From the NCBI GenBank assembly GCA_030077755.1, contig JAQJZZ010000008.1:2108001-2172000 (forward strand): a DNA stretch of 64,000 nt. The letters are read 5' to 3'. Every line of letters begins with the position of its first letter. Positions within the stretch are counted from its first letter, which is position 1. Below the pieces are notes generated by a model, which saw nothing but the letters and a program-made list of their open reading frames with translations, was not told the DNA's origin and ran no database searches. Made by a program: the position numbers and the translations under genes. This document shows positions 48,947-59,790 of the stretch, piece after piece. The DNA is from Filosporella fistucella (lineage: Eukaryota > Ascomycota > Leotiomycetes > Helotiales).

Positions 48947-51353
48947 TCACTCTCGTACAATATCCAGGTCATCATCGTCGTCGTCATCAAAGTCATTACT
49001 AACAGCCTTCACAGCTTCTCCACCAAAGCTCTCCCTCCCAGCCTCTCGAATACCTTTTTCGGTGACGAATCTCGTTTTCTTCTTTACGGGATGTAAACTC
49101 TCACCATTCTTCATCTTTCCCAGCTCTTTCGAGAGATTACTGCCCCACCCTATTGCTGCTGTACTAGACATGGTATTTGTACGTTTCCGTTTTATCGGGC
49201 TGAGTGCTACGTCTTTGGCTTTGCCACCAAGTAAACCAAGTTTGCCCGCATCTGGAGGCTCGATTTCCGGCGCTAGACTACTGCTTGAGTCTGGTCTAGA
49301 AGCTGGGTTCCGCTTGCGCATATATTGAGATCCCATACTGCTATCAGTCACTGCGAGTTTTTTCTCGAGCTCCCGCTCCTTTTCTTGGGCAAGAATCTGT
49401 CTGGTCATGCGCTCTTCTTTGGTAGAGCCACGGTGGAAAGCATCTGGATCATGATCGACGTCGTCCAGCATATTGGCTGTGCTCTTGCCGATATAGATCT
49501 GAGAATGGCTTCCTCGGTCATATCGAGTCTTTTTTTCCATTTCTTCCTTTGCTTCTTTCTCCGCCTTAGAGTTATATTTCCGTCCTCCTCCGTAGCCGCC
49601 CTTTCCAAAAGTCATGGTGTTCACCTCCATTCGTGAGGCATGGGTCTTCTTCAATGTGAGGTTGACATGGAAATCGCAAAATTCCGTATGTCTCTTGTCG
49701 ACCCAAGATTCGCAAGTCTTTCCATCTTTCTTGACACTCTTGCAGAAGCCTAAATCTCTAGCAGTGCCAATCTCCAATATCATATCGGCGTCAGAGTTTA
49801 GAGTCAAGCTAAATTTTCCCGTGTCTGCTTTCCCCCTGGGTGGAGGCATGAACATAGGATTTAGAATAGCAATAATTGTACCAGGAGTGAATTTCCAGAA
49901 CTTGTCAAAGGCCGAACCGAAAAGGAACAGATCAATTTCCCATTTCAAGTCTGTCAAGGTCATAATCATGAACTTTCCACGCTTTTGGCTATTCGAAGTG
50001 GCGTTCGCCTGATGAGATTTTGGCTCCGACTTTTGAGCGATGATTCCACAGACGACCAAGTCTTCTTCAATGTCAGGACCTGAGAAATCAGGCCCTTTTA
50101 CTGTTCTCAAAAGATCCGGAATCAGATATACCTTTTTCCCTTTCAACGTCCGGGTAAGTTCCTGATGCGGGATGATTCGTTTCGATAAATGGGTCGAGGA
50201 ATATGGTTCAAATTGAGAGGCATCTGGGTCTGAATCACCAAGGTTCCTAGAATTTGCAGACGGCCGATGCTGCGAAGGAATGTCAGTAGCAGCTGATGAG
50301 TCAGGCCTGCTCGAGGTAATTGCATTTATGGCGGGCCCGTTGCTTGGATCTCTCATAGCAGATCGTAGACTAGGTGCAGTCCTACTCCGTGGGATATTCT
50401 GACTTGGTTTGGAGAAAGAATTCAAGACCTCATCCCTGCTGAATTCTTGTTTTGGCCGAGGTGCGTCTGGAAAGGAGACCGCGTTCTCTTTGAAGCTTTG
50501 TAGTTTCCTCTCATCGATGTCAAAGGCCTGGCTCCTATTCTTCTTAATACGGAGGTCTCTCTCCTGCCGCTGCGTTTCTTGTGCTCGTGAAGCAGCAAGT
50601 CGCTCACTAAAAGACAACGGAGGGTCTCCAACAGACAGATCTGAGGGTGTGGCAGCCCCATACCCACGACTACTAGCCTGAGAGCCTGCTCGTTGTAGGA
50701 ATGGACCAAGGCGTCTCGATGGATCCAATTCTTCCTTTCTCTTCAGACTCGGTGCACGCTTCAAGGATATATCGCTGCCTTTCAACCCTTTGTCTATACC
50801 AAGTAGAACTCTCCCAGGTGACGTTTGGACTGGCGTAGGTTGCACCCTTCGTACTGGGGATACAGGGACATGGACCTCTGCTTGTGATTTCGACCGTTGT
50901 AATCGCTCCTCCCGTATCCCAGCAATTCTTGATTGCGCTCGACTTGCCGCTACCGAATTGGCCCTCTGAAGTTGTGTTGAACTTGCCCTTGTGGTCTCAT
51001 TCTCGGTATCTGAACTCTGCTTCGCCTTTTTCTGGAGTTTCTTGATCTTCAGTCGCGCCTGAATCTCCTGCAACTTCAACTGCAGCGTCTCCTCGTCATC
51101 CTCCTCTTCGTCGTCCATACTTTCTTCCAGAAGCTGTTTAGCCCTATCTCGAAAGGAGGCATGCGATGTGGATCGTTTTATGGGGGATGGAGATGGAGAA
51201 GCGCGCTCCGCGAGTCGACGGAGTCTTTCACGACCTCCAGGAGTGCTCACTAGGGCGTCGTGGGGTGAACGAGGAGGCCATTCGGGTTGACCATTGGCTT
51301 TTTTTCGTCAATCGCGATCCGTGAAGTCATTCAGGAAACCCACCTTGCGACAT
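48947..51353 (-). CDS. MCM10: DNA replication initiation protein Mcm10
   Basis: Exon 1 is just 10 nt (51353-51344, ATG TCG CAA G). A 46-bp intron (GTGGGT...AAAAAAG) leads to exon 2, 51297-48947, giving 786 residues. Without the small exon the long frame has no ATG, as an in-frame TGA lies upstream. The N-terminal region has WPPRSP, STPGGRERLRRLAE and an acidic coiled segment (DDEEEDDEETLQLKLQEIQA). The Mcm10 core starts near residue 375: an OB fold (RTLKGKKVYLIPDLLRT, MIMTLTDLKWEIDLFLFGSA), then the CCCH zinc finger (about 510-546: GFCKSVKKDGKTCESW, TEFCDFHVNL). The C-terminus is acidic (FDDDDDDDLDIVRE). Mcm10 binds ssDNA, Mcm2-7 and polymerase alpha and is needed for CMG helicase activation. 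It is divergent from the RNase H2B gene, with an ACGCGT box in the shared promoter. Confidence 0.96.
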
Positions 51354-51773
51354 TATTGGAAATTCACTGAGCCATCAAATGAACATGCTGCATCTGTTTG
51401 CAAGACTCGGTCTATTGTTATGGGCAATCCATGCTCTCTCCTGCAGGGATCGAAGTTATATGCAACTGTAATAAGATTGCTGTAGCAAGAGGTACGGAGC
51501 TTTGATGGTCCAAATATGCAGGCACTTTGGTAGTAGAACGTCGTTATTTCCTTCTGGCAGAGTATTAGGAGGTTCAATGCTTGTTTCACTATCATATGTC
51601 TCATTAAAGGTGTACATTACAGATTTTGTGATGAGCATAAAATCAGTGCAATCGTCAATCTAAATTTAGCGTGTTTCAGTCGCGTCTTTGACGCGTCGCT
51701 CGAGATTTGTGATTAAAGATTCAGACCCGGAAATCGTATCTGCCAATTTTCAAGCACCGCCCTTCAAAGCAAA
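51354..51773. promoter_or_regulatory. Bidirectional promoter MCM10 / RNase H2B with an ACGCGT box
   Basis: A 420-bp divergent spacer between two replication-linked genes. A perfect MluI cell-cycle box ACGCGT lies at 51691-51696, 78 bp from the RNase H2B ATG, next to a near match (TCGCGTCT at 51680-51687). Site clustering and the nature of both genes favour MBF-type G1/S control; no expression evidence is available. Confidence 0.55.
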
Positions 51774-53117
51774 ATGAAAACTCGGGGGAGACCATCCATA
51801 AAGTCTGCTACGTCCGATAAAGTCGAATCGACGAATTCTGCGACTCCAAAAACCCCACTCGGTCCTGATTCCTCGAATCCACCACAGCTCTTTCTGTTAC
51901 CAGAAGGAATCAGTAAAGATGCCCGTATAGTTACTCTGGAGAACCCTCGCTACTTCAGCGATGATAGATATCTTGTATGCCCGGAGCGCGGCTTCTTCGA
52001 ATTCAATCAAGTCGCAGCACCACGTACAACCCCGAGGAGCTGGCTGCTGTCGACGCTAGATTCAAGCTCTACCGGAGAGGGTAAAGAGACATTAGAGGCA
52101 GACTCGAAAAAGAAGGATATAAAGGCCACCGGATATGTTACCAAAGATGCTGTCATACATGTTGCAACTCCAATTGACCCTATGTTTCTGACACTTTCGG
52201 CACTGGCACCCCCGATGCCTTCATCAAAAAGCTCAGAGCCTCCCAGGAAGCTATTCCTATCCAGCGATGATTATCTAGAAAGGCTCATTACTGCTTCATC
52301 GCACCTCGGTGGTCTTTCTCGGATATCTTCTATTCGCTCCCGGCTGGAGCAAAGGATGAATGCTGTATGTGATACAGTCGATGCTGGGGACGAGGTCATG
52401 TACAGGCTGAATGATCGTAAATTATTGGGCGAGTTAATATCTAAAGCAAAGAAGATGGTGGAGAAAGGACTTCCTCCCAGCATGGAAGAAAAGCTCGTAA
52501 TGAAGGCTCTAGAGATTCCAATGCTTAGCATAAGACGGGAGGAGAGCTCTTTGCAAGAGTCGATAAACGAGGAGGAGTCAAATCAACAACTTCCTGCCGC
52601 AGATACTCCTGATACACAAACGACAGTGGCGTCAACAGATACTGCTACAAGCTCATTCTCAGAGGCATCAACAGCAGCGACCTCCTTTTCTGAAAATTTG
52701 GATGCCCCAAAAGCCACCACCGTTCCGATCAGTGCTCCAGAAGGCGTTGCTGAACTTCTAAGATTACGAACGGCCTTCTTTTTCATATGCTCTGGCTACT
52801 TGGCACCGCACGTGGCTGAGAATATAAAGAATTTAGCCCAGTCTCCAGATTCAGGAGTCGACTTTGCCCCGCTTGAGACGCATCTTGCCCATCTAGCTAA
52901 GTTACGACAGGATGCTGTTGCTGCAAGGTCGCTTGGCGACTTTTCCAGAAAGCGTTCTATGGGCACAGAGGATGGGGAAACTCGGGCAGAGAAACGGAGA
53001 AAAGAGGACGAAGAAGAAAAGTGGAGGAAGGCTAATGAGAGTAGAGGGGTGAAAGCGCTCAAGAAGGTCAATGTCACAGGCATGAAGAAGATGAGTGACT
53101 TCTTCAAGAAGAAATGA
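51774..53117 (+). CDS. RNH202: Ribonuclease H2 subunit B
   Basis: Single exon, 447 residues. The triple-barrel Rnh202 N-terminal domain reads LFLLPEGISKDARIVTLENP, RYLVCPERGFFEFNQ, SWLLS, then GYVTKDAVIHVATPIDPMFL. The helical wHTH part follows (FLSSDDYLERLI, SRISSIRSRLEQRMNAVCDT, YRLNDRKLLGELISKAKKM, LLRLRTAFFFICSGYLAPHV). An acidic Ser/Thr-rich insert separates helices around residues 260-320. The end, MKKMSDFFKKK, resembles a PCNA-interacting peptide, as in human RNASEH2B. The trimeric enzyme removes ribonucleotides and RNA primers from DNA; this subunit is structural and links the complex to PCNA. Confidence 0.94.
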   Translation: MKTRGRPSIKSATSDKVESTNSATPKTPLGPDSSNPPQLFLLPEGISKDARIVTLENPRYFSDDRYLVCPERGFFEFNQVAAPRTTPRSWLLSTLDSSSTGEGKETLEADSKKKDIKATGYVTKDAVIHVATPIDPMFLTLSALAPPMPSSKSSEPPRKLFLSSDDYLERLITASSHLGGLSRISSIRSRLEQRMNAVCDTVDAGDEVMYRLNDRKLLGELISKAKKMVEKGLPPSMEEKLVMKALEIPMLSIRREESSLQESINEEESNQQLPAADTPDTQTTVASTDTATSSFSEASTAATSFSENLDAPKATTVPISAPEGVAELLRLRTAFFFICSGYLAPHVAENIKNLAQSPDSGVDFAPLETHLAHLAKLRQDAVAARSLGDFSRKRSMGTEDGETRAEKRRKEDEEEKWRKANESRGVKALKKVNVTGMKKMSDFFKKK

Positions 53118-53381
53118 ATGAGCTAGGGTAATCGGCGCTCAGAGGCGTTTGGGCAATGTATGTAGGCTATAGCTCTCTGGACATGATTGGCGTTGTCTGA
53201 TATGATGGAATGCATTGGGAAGGTGTTGGGATACTCTTTGGATTCTTTAATGATCCATCACATCAATGATAAGGTATTCGAATGATTTCCGAATGACTTC
53301 CCGGATTGATCGAAGTCATGTTGTTCTCTTCGTAGGAGAGAGCCCTTGGGTATATTTCGTAACTTTGCTACAGCTCGGTCT

Positions 53382-54140
53382 TCATCTCACGCCTCGAGCT
53401 CGCCCCCTTGACGATCCTAGACCCCTTCCAATACCTGTCCCACTTCTTCCAGTCTGTGAGGTGCCCCTCCCTAAGCTGCTTCCACCGGCAACATATCCAG
53501 TCCCACTAATACCTCTCCCAACACCTCTACCTCTGCCCCTTGTCCCTCTTGCACCTCGTACAGCCGTGCCAGCCTGACGTTGTCGTTCCTCATCCTCTGC
53601 TCTTCGTCTTGCCTCTTCTCGCCTCCTCTCTTCTTCTGCGGCTCTTCTCTCAGCAGCTTGGGCTTTTAAAACCACCTCGTTCTCCATATCTGCAACATCT
53701 TGACTTGCTCCTTGCCAATTGGGATTTAATATCAACCGCTGATTGTGTTCTGTTTGTGACAATATCCGGATCCAGGTGTTCAGCAGTGTCGATGCCGATG
53801 TGACAGTTTTGGAAACAGTCTATAGAAGTTAGAGGCGGTTACACAGGCATAGTAGATTTTTTACATTCATATTTCCCTGAGCGGACTCGAGACTAGAGAC
53901 TACTCCTTCGATGACTTCATTGATACTCCGGACGCTCTCCAGCTCCTTCTTCAGGGATGTCTCTCTTGCTTGCTCTGCATCATATTTCGATTCGCCGGTC
54001 CGTTGCTGGGGAGCATTTGTAGTCTCTGGAGCTTTTGATGCAGGGCGTTGTGTGGATTTAGAGGCTTTTGACGGAGATGCGAAGAGATCTTCGTTGTCTG
54101 AGTCGGACAGGTCTAGCCTGCCAATATCTGGGGTAGACAT
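53382..54140 (-). CDS. DUO1: DASH/Dam1 complex subunit Duo1 with Arg-Gly-rich tail
   Basis: Exons 54140-53865 and 53819-53382; the 45-bp intron (GTAAAA...CTATAG) keeps phase 0, giving 237 residues. The N-terminus MSTPDIGRLDLSDSDNEDLF with SPSK leads to the conserved Duo1 helical core (ETSLKKELESVRSINEVIEG, VVSSLESAQGNMNTVSKTV, TLLNTWIRILSQTEHNQRLI). A charged coiled coil (AAERRAAEEERRREEARRR) and a ~60-residue Gly/Arg-rich tail (RGARGTRGRGRGVGRG) follow. The DASH ring couples kinetochores to microtubule ends in mitosis; Duo1's C-terminus contributes to microtubule binding. It is divergent from the CDK-inhibitor-like gene and has two ACGCGT boxes 72-87 bp upstream of its ATG. Confidence 0.93.
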
Positions 54141-54672
54141 CTTGTAAATATTCGAAGAGGGAAGTCAGAGCCTCAAAATCCAATCAAAAAACACCCAAAT
54201 GGGGATATTTGACGCGTCAAAACGCGTAAATACGCATGTTGGTGTTTATCGCTGTTATCGCCGAAGCGAGGAGACTCAATTAGCGCACGCCATGTTTTCG
54301 GGAGGTTGGTCAACGGCTGGTAATTTCAACCACCTTCTTTTCGAACATCACAACTTTTCTTGCCCTTTCAATGCGCTCCTTCTAACAACGACGACAAGGT
54401 TTGGAACATTACATTTTATCATTGCTCATTGACTCATTATTATAATCGCAGTCTTTTGCTATTATTTGCGCGCAGATCGAGCCGCCAACGCACAACCTCC
54501 AAACAATCGCATCCCTTGCTCTTCAAGACCGGCAAGTTCAACTTCAACATCCACTCACCAAACTCCACCCGCCAATTTTGGTCTTCCTTCTATTCCGCAA
54601 TCGATTCAACCTCAAGCCAGCGATATCTCGGCGCTCTCGTCGTCCTAGCTTCTTTGCTTGACAACCGTCGAC
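54141..54672. promoter_or_regulatory. Bidirectional promoter DUO1 / CDK-inhibitor-like gene with two ACGCGT boxes
   Basis: A 532-bp spacer. Two perfect MluI cell-cycle boxes lie 10 bp apart at 54212-54217 and 54222-54227, the first inside the palindrome TTTGACGCGTCAAA. Two boxes this close are unlikely by chance and support MBF control, probably mainly of DUO1. The 3' half is CT-rich and probably the leader of the + strand gene. Confidence 0.65.
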
Positions 54673-56068
54673 ATGGCGACCTCCCTCCAAAACTCGACTC
54701 CTCCTCCACCTTCCTCGTCCGTTCACACCCCTCCTGCGCCCCAATTTGGCTATGATGATAGCTACGAACCATATACCCCCCGCAAGTCAGCACGCGTATC
54801 TCAGCGCTCTAGAGAGGCCAAGACCCCTCCTCCTTCAAGTCATAAGCCCAGACACTCTCATCCTTCCCAGTCAAAGCCAGCCAGAATGTCGCCTTCATCC
54901 CCGCAAACCGCGTCAAAGAAGCGTACACCAGTCAATCCAATGTCGCAAATGGGTGGAAGACGTGTTTCTGGGGCGCTAACCTTTGATGCAACTGCAACTG
55001 CAGCATCATCTCTCGGTCTCCCTCCACCAAAGAACACTGCCATGGAACGTCAACAAGCGGCTGCTCGTGCTAATGGCATGCTTCCAACACCAGCCAAGAC
55101 TCCACAGAAACGCCCCGAGGAGGTCGCTCCAGCAGTCACTTCAATTGCGCGCAACTTGTTCTCGGTTCGCCCTGGACTCGACGAGGTCATGCCTTCACCA
55201 AAGAAAAAGGGCCGAAAGAACTACACTGGTCTCACACTGGACAGTTTTCAAGCTGAAGAGCGATCCATCGAAATCTATACAGATTCACATGATCGAGTCC
55301 CCGAGGTAGACTTGAGCCCGGAAAATCCATTTTACGGTCCCTCGAGCAAAGTAGTACCAGAGCCCACCAAGAGATCGAGTAAGCGTAGAAAGGTTACAGT
55401 TGAAGGCGAGGGCGAGCGCTCTGTCGAGGAGCTTGTAGGTCGGGAGGATGGCTATCTGTACACATTGTAGGTCGCCTTGTTAGTTGCCTTGAGTTGAAAT
55501 TTGCTAACAGTTCGCTTTCAGCCGAGGAAAGAAGTTCTTCCAAAAACTTGCTGATGTCGACGATGACGCCGGACAATCAGCTTCTGAAGGTTTCTCTGGT
55601 AACGAGGTTGATGCTGGACGTCGTCGACCATTTACTAGATCTTCTATCAAACCCCGCCTTCTCTTCCCTAGCAAATCCAAAGGAAAGGAGACTCAAACAC
55701 ACACCACTACGGACGAAGAGGCTGATACCGACATTGAGGATCACAACATGTCCACTCCATTTGGCCGCATTGACGAAATTGCTGCTACTCCCAAAGCTCC
55801 CAAGTTTGCTCCATCCACTCCGCCTACAACCATCAGAGCCACACGCTCCAAAAAGGTCGAGTTGATTAGCTCACCTGACGACATCATGAGTGAGGATGAC
55901 GATGACACTGACACGTCTCCTGTGGCCCGGTCCGACGGAACTAAAGTCAGTCCATTTGATAGCTGGCAACGTGTTAAGGGTAGCCCAGTTGGACGTGGTA
56001 GCCGAAAGCGATCACCAGCAGACAGCATGATCACCCGTGGTACGCGTGCCAAAAGAGCTAAGCACTGA
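54673..56068 (+). CDS. Putative Sic1/Rum1-like CDK inhibitor
   Basis: Exons 54673-55466 and 55522-56068; the 55-bp intron restores LYTFRGKKFFQKL; 446 residues. The protein is low in complexity and Ser/Pro-rich, with many CDK-type SP/TP sites in the N-terminal half (for example TPPPPSSS, YTPRKSARVSQ, RTPVNP, LPTPAKTPQKRP, MPSPKKKGRKN). Blocks that recall ascomycete Sic1/Rum1-type inhibitors are ARNLFSVRPGLDE, SPENPFYG, the RGKKFFQKL segment and IKPRLLFPSK. Basic clusters (KRSSKRRK and the C-terminal RGTRAKRAKH) suggest nuclear location. The proposed role is holding S-phase CDK in check in G1 until multisite phosphorylation. Such proteins diverge fast and my identification rests on short motifs, so an unrelated nuclear CDK substrate remains possible. 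Confidence 0.5.
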
Positions 56069-57337
56069 ACGCAAAGATGACGGACCGGCGAGGATCACAA
56101 TATTTGTACCACTGTGTTATTAGTATGGGAGGCTGGGAGAGAGCGCATTACCTTTTCTTAATGATCAGACGGCTTTCTTTCTAAATTTTGCGGCAAGTCT
56201 TTTTGGTGGAGCAGGGGACTTGGTCCTTCTTTGTCAGCCCGTTCTGGCTGAACTTGGGGTTGGTCGGATACAGTTGCCTGCACGCCATTTTATGTTTGTG
56301 TGGAAAGCCTTTGGTGGTGGCATATAATGGTTGTTATGCCTTGGGATTTGGCCTTGAGATCAGAAGAGATCACCCCTGCCGTACCATTACATAGGAAATT
56401 CATGATATACATGACCTTTGATGTGCCTAGGACATTGCGAGTCTGAATTCATGCCTGTACCCATGCAAGTAGACCATTGCCAATGAATGAGTAGGCAAGT
56501 TTTGACTGAAATGCCTGCTATGAGCAATGGAGAGTTTAAAGGGTTTCCATGCATCCCATTTAATTCAAATTTCTGGAGCTGTAACGGACGAAATAGTCTT
56601 CAATAGTCTATCCTTCCACGATTGGGAAGCTTGTATTTTGAGAACGAGGGACTGGGATGGAGTGAATTATACGAATAGAATATATCCCGATGTTGATAAA
56701 GGAATAGAATAAACATGGATGCATACTCCATCTCTTGGCAGAGCCCGTTAGCGTCTTAATCAAGAAGAGCAAGGTGCAAATGGTTTCGCTGCTGTCTAAC
56801 ACCTAAAGCCGTAAGGAATTTGAGAAAGAAGTACTGACACTTTCGCGGTGGGGTGGAATCTCGAGACGCCGAATCCACTTGCTTGAATGCCACAAAAGAG
56901 TGGTTTCTTGAAGCATCAGATTGTATAAAATGGTTGCAGAATTTGAAGGTATATAACATTTACATTTGTTAAGGAAGTATATCACGACAAACACATCAAG
57001 AAAAACTAGCAAGATGGTACATCTCAAGTGATTTCACTATTGATATTGGGAGTCACTTGACTTTTGTTCGTACTAATGATCTTCATAGGACTCAATGAAA
57101 TTTGATAAAAAATCTGATTATGTTTTTGTAGTCAGGTATTACAGGTCGAGGGACTTGACACTGTACTATGGCTCGAAATCGAACGAGATTTCGCCTTCAA
57201 CACCCCGCCAAACACCGAACTCGGACCAGGCTATTGTGCACAAATAACTTCTGTTTGCCCCTCCATTCCTATTTCCTTTTTTCACAAAACAATTCAATTT
57301 GAAATCGAGATACCCAATAGAGCAGAATCTATTCGAA
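56069..57337. other. Intergenic; no gene seen
   Basis: About 1.3 kb containing the 3' flank of the CDK-inhibitor-like gene and the promoter of the SurE-TTL gene. Frames at 56188-57027 are short and have no domain. Confidence 0.55.
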
Positions 57338-59790
57338 ATGCATATTCTTGTAAGACTCTGTCATGTCTTCGCAAACCAAAGCTATTATCCTGACCGAGTT
57401 TCTAGATTGTCAATGACGATGGCCCTCCTTCCAACCAATCCTCTCCATATGTACAATCGCTCGTTCAATCCCTCCAAGCAGCAGGACATGTCGTATCTGT
57501 GGTACTCCCTCACACCCAGAGATCATGGATTGGAAAGGCACATATGATCGGTCAAACTGTTAAACCAACATACTACCGTCCGGGAACCCTTCACCAAGAC
57601 AATGGCACAACACACTCTCGTCCCTTACCTGCGGGTTCAGAAGCGCAAGAAGAATGGGTCTTGGTAGATGGCACACCTGCGTCATGCGTACAGATAGGGC
57701 TGTATCATTACTTCCATGATCGTGGTCCAATTGACTTGGTTGTCAGTGGGCCAAACTATGGAAGGAATTCTACAGCTGTATTTAGTCTAAGTAGTGGGAC
57801 ATTGGGTGGAGCTTTGGAAGCAGCAGTCTGTAAACGAAGGGCCATTGCGCTGAGTTATGCATTCTTCTCCAGGAACCACGATCCAGAAATCATTGCCGGC
57901 GCATCGAAGCTGTCAGTGAAGCTGATCGAGCACCTTTACAATAACTGGGGTAAGGAGGTGGATTTATACTCCGTCAATGTACCACTGGTAGAAAATGTAG
58001 GAAACAACAAGATTATGTGGACAAACATGCTGCAGAATTACTGGGAGCAGGGGAGCTGTTTCCAGGAGGTAGAGGACGAGGAAGGCGATGCAGACGAGGA
58101 GGAGCAAAGAATTAGAGAACGAGAAGGAGCACCAGAGGCAGAAAATGGTGGGGAAAAGGTTACAAGACATAAGCACAAGCACTTCAAGTGGGCGCCTAGG
58201 TTTACGGACGTCTACAAATCAGTAGAGGCGGCAGGTCCAGGCAATGATGGGTGGGCTGTAAAGGAAGGATATACAAGGTTTGTTTTCCTAGTGGTCATTT
58301 TGATTTCTACTAACATCAAACAGTGTCACCCCACTAAAAGCTAATTTCATGCACGCGGCGGCGCAGACAGAGGGAGAGTTGAAGCTGTGAGTGGTGATAC
58401 GTGGCGATGGGGCAATAGATCATGTTAGATCAATAGAACCTGATTCTCGTTGCTGTTTTGATGCATTGTCTGACGACTCTTCCCCAGGACTTCCACCAAC
58501 GTTCCAAGTCTGGAAACGTTGTCTCTGGCTCCTCAAGCTAAGCCGTATTTCTATGCCCTCATCAACTATGAGGACGAATACGTCCAACCATTAATTCTGG
58601 ATGCTTTAAATTCGCGATTACCGGACAACTGCTTCAAGCTCATAGCCTCAGTTGATGAGCTCCCGGATCCAAAAACCCCATTCCTCCAAATAGGAGCTTA
58701 CGAGTCACTTCCTTTCGAACAAATCCTCTCCCACTCAGATACATCCATTTGCAATGCGTATATCATCCGCAAAGCCCTAATCCGGAAACATTATCTCAGC
58801 ACCACTGCTCATAATTGGATAACCAAAAATCCCTCCTCCATCTTAGCAACCAATGTCAAGCCAGCCTGTGATTTCGAGCTCGACTATGCCGAATTTCTTG
58901 ATGACGCGTTAGTCGAAGCTTGGGAATTGCAAGCCAGTTTCCAGAAGAATGAAGGCAAGGAAGCAGAAGAGCGAGAATGGTGGATTCTGAAGCCTGGAAT
59001 GAGCGACAGAGGACAAGGAATTCGACTCTTCAGCACAGAGGAAGAACTGCAGACTATTTTTGAGGAATGGGAAGCTGAGCGACCAGATTCTGATGATGAA
59101 GAGGATGGAGAAGCTGCACAGACCGAAAGTACAAGGGATAAGGATGAGGGAGGAGACTACATCGTCACCTCCCATCTCCGCCATTTCATCGCTCAACCAT
59201 ATATTCATCCACCTCTCCTCCTACCAGGAAATGATCGCAAATTCCATATCAGAACCTATGTCTTAGCCGTCGGCTCACTCAAGGTATACGTCTACGACGA
59301 AATGCTTGCACTCTTTGCAGCAACACCTTACACTGTACCATGGTCCTCAAGTTCCTCCTCTGATCTCTCCCCACATCTCACCAATACCTGTCTTCAAACC
59401 GGATCCCACGATGGTTCAGTTATGTCTTTCTCCTCTCTCCCACTCCCCGCATCTCAAATCCAAAATATCAAGAAACAGATCTATGAAACCACGGGCGAGA
59501 TCTTTGAAGCTGCTGCGAAGGGAATGATGATACATTTCCAGACACTACCCAATGCATTCGAGGTATTTGGCTTGGATTATCTTGTTGATGAGAAGGGGAT
59601 AGCTTGGCTATTGGAGGTAAATGCGTTTCCAGATTTCAGGCAGACTGGTGATGAGCTGAAAGGATTGGTGAGTGGGTTGTGGGAGGGAGTGATAGATGTT
59701 GCTGTGGGAGGGTTCTTTGGATTTAAAGGACATGAGGGATTTGGCGAAAACATGGTGCTTGTTAAAAATGTAGATTTAGGAAGGAGGTGA
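57338..59790 (+). CDS. PBY1: SurE nucleotidase - tubulin tyrosine ligase-like fusion (Pby1)
   Basis: Exons 57338-57349 (12 nt), 57406-58277, 58324-58386 and 58488-59790; phases agree, 749 residues, close to yeast Pby1. The first exon plus intron removal creates MHILIVNDDGPPSNQSSPYV, the SurE metal-binding start (Asp-Asp at 8-9). SurE motifs continue with VSGPNYGRNSTAVFSLSSGT (metal-site Asn, Gly-rich loop) and RAIALSYAFF. An acidic insert with HKHKH lies near residues 215-255. The TTL-like ATP-grasp domain covers about 330-749: WWILKPGMSDRGQGI, HLRHFIAQPYIHPPLLL, KFHIRTYVLAVGSLKVYVY and FGLDYLVDEKGIAWLLEVNA. Yeast Pby1 localises to P-bodies and binds the decapping factors Edc3/Dcp2; its catalytic role is unclear. 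It shares the window with NOT1 but not its neighbourhood. Confidence 0.95.
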
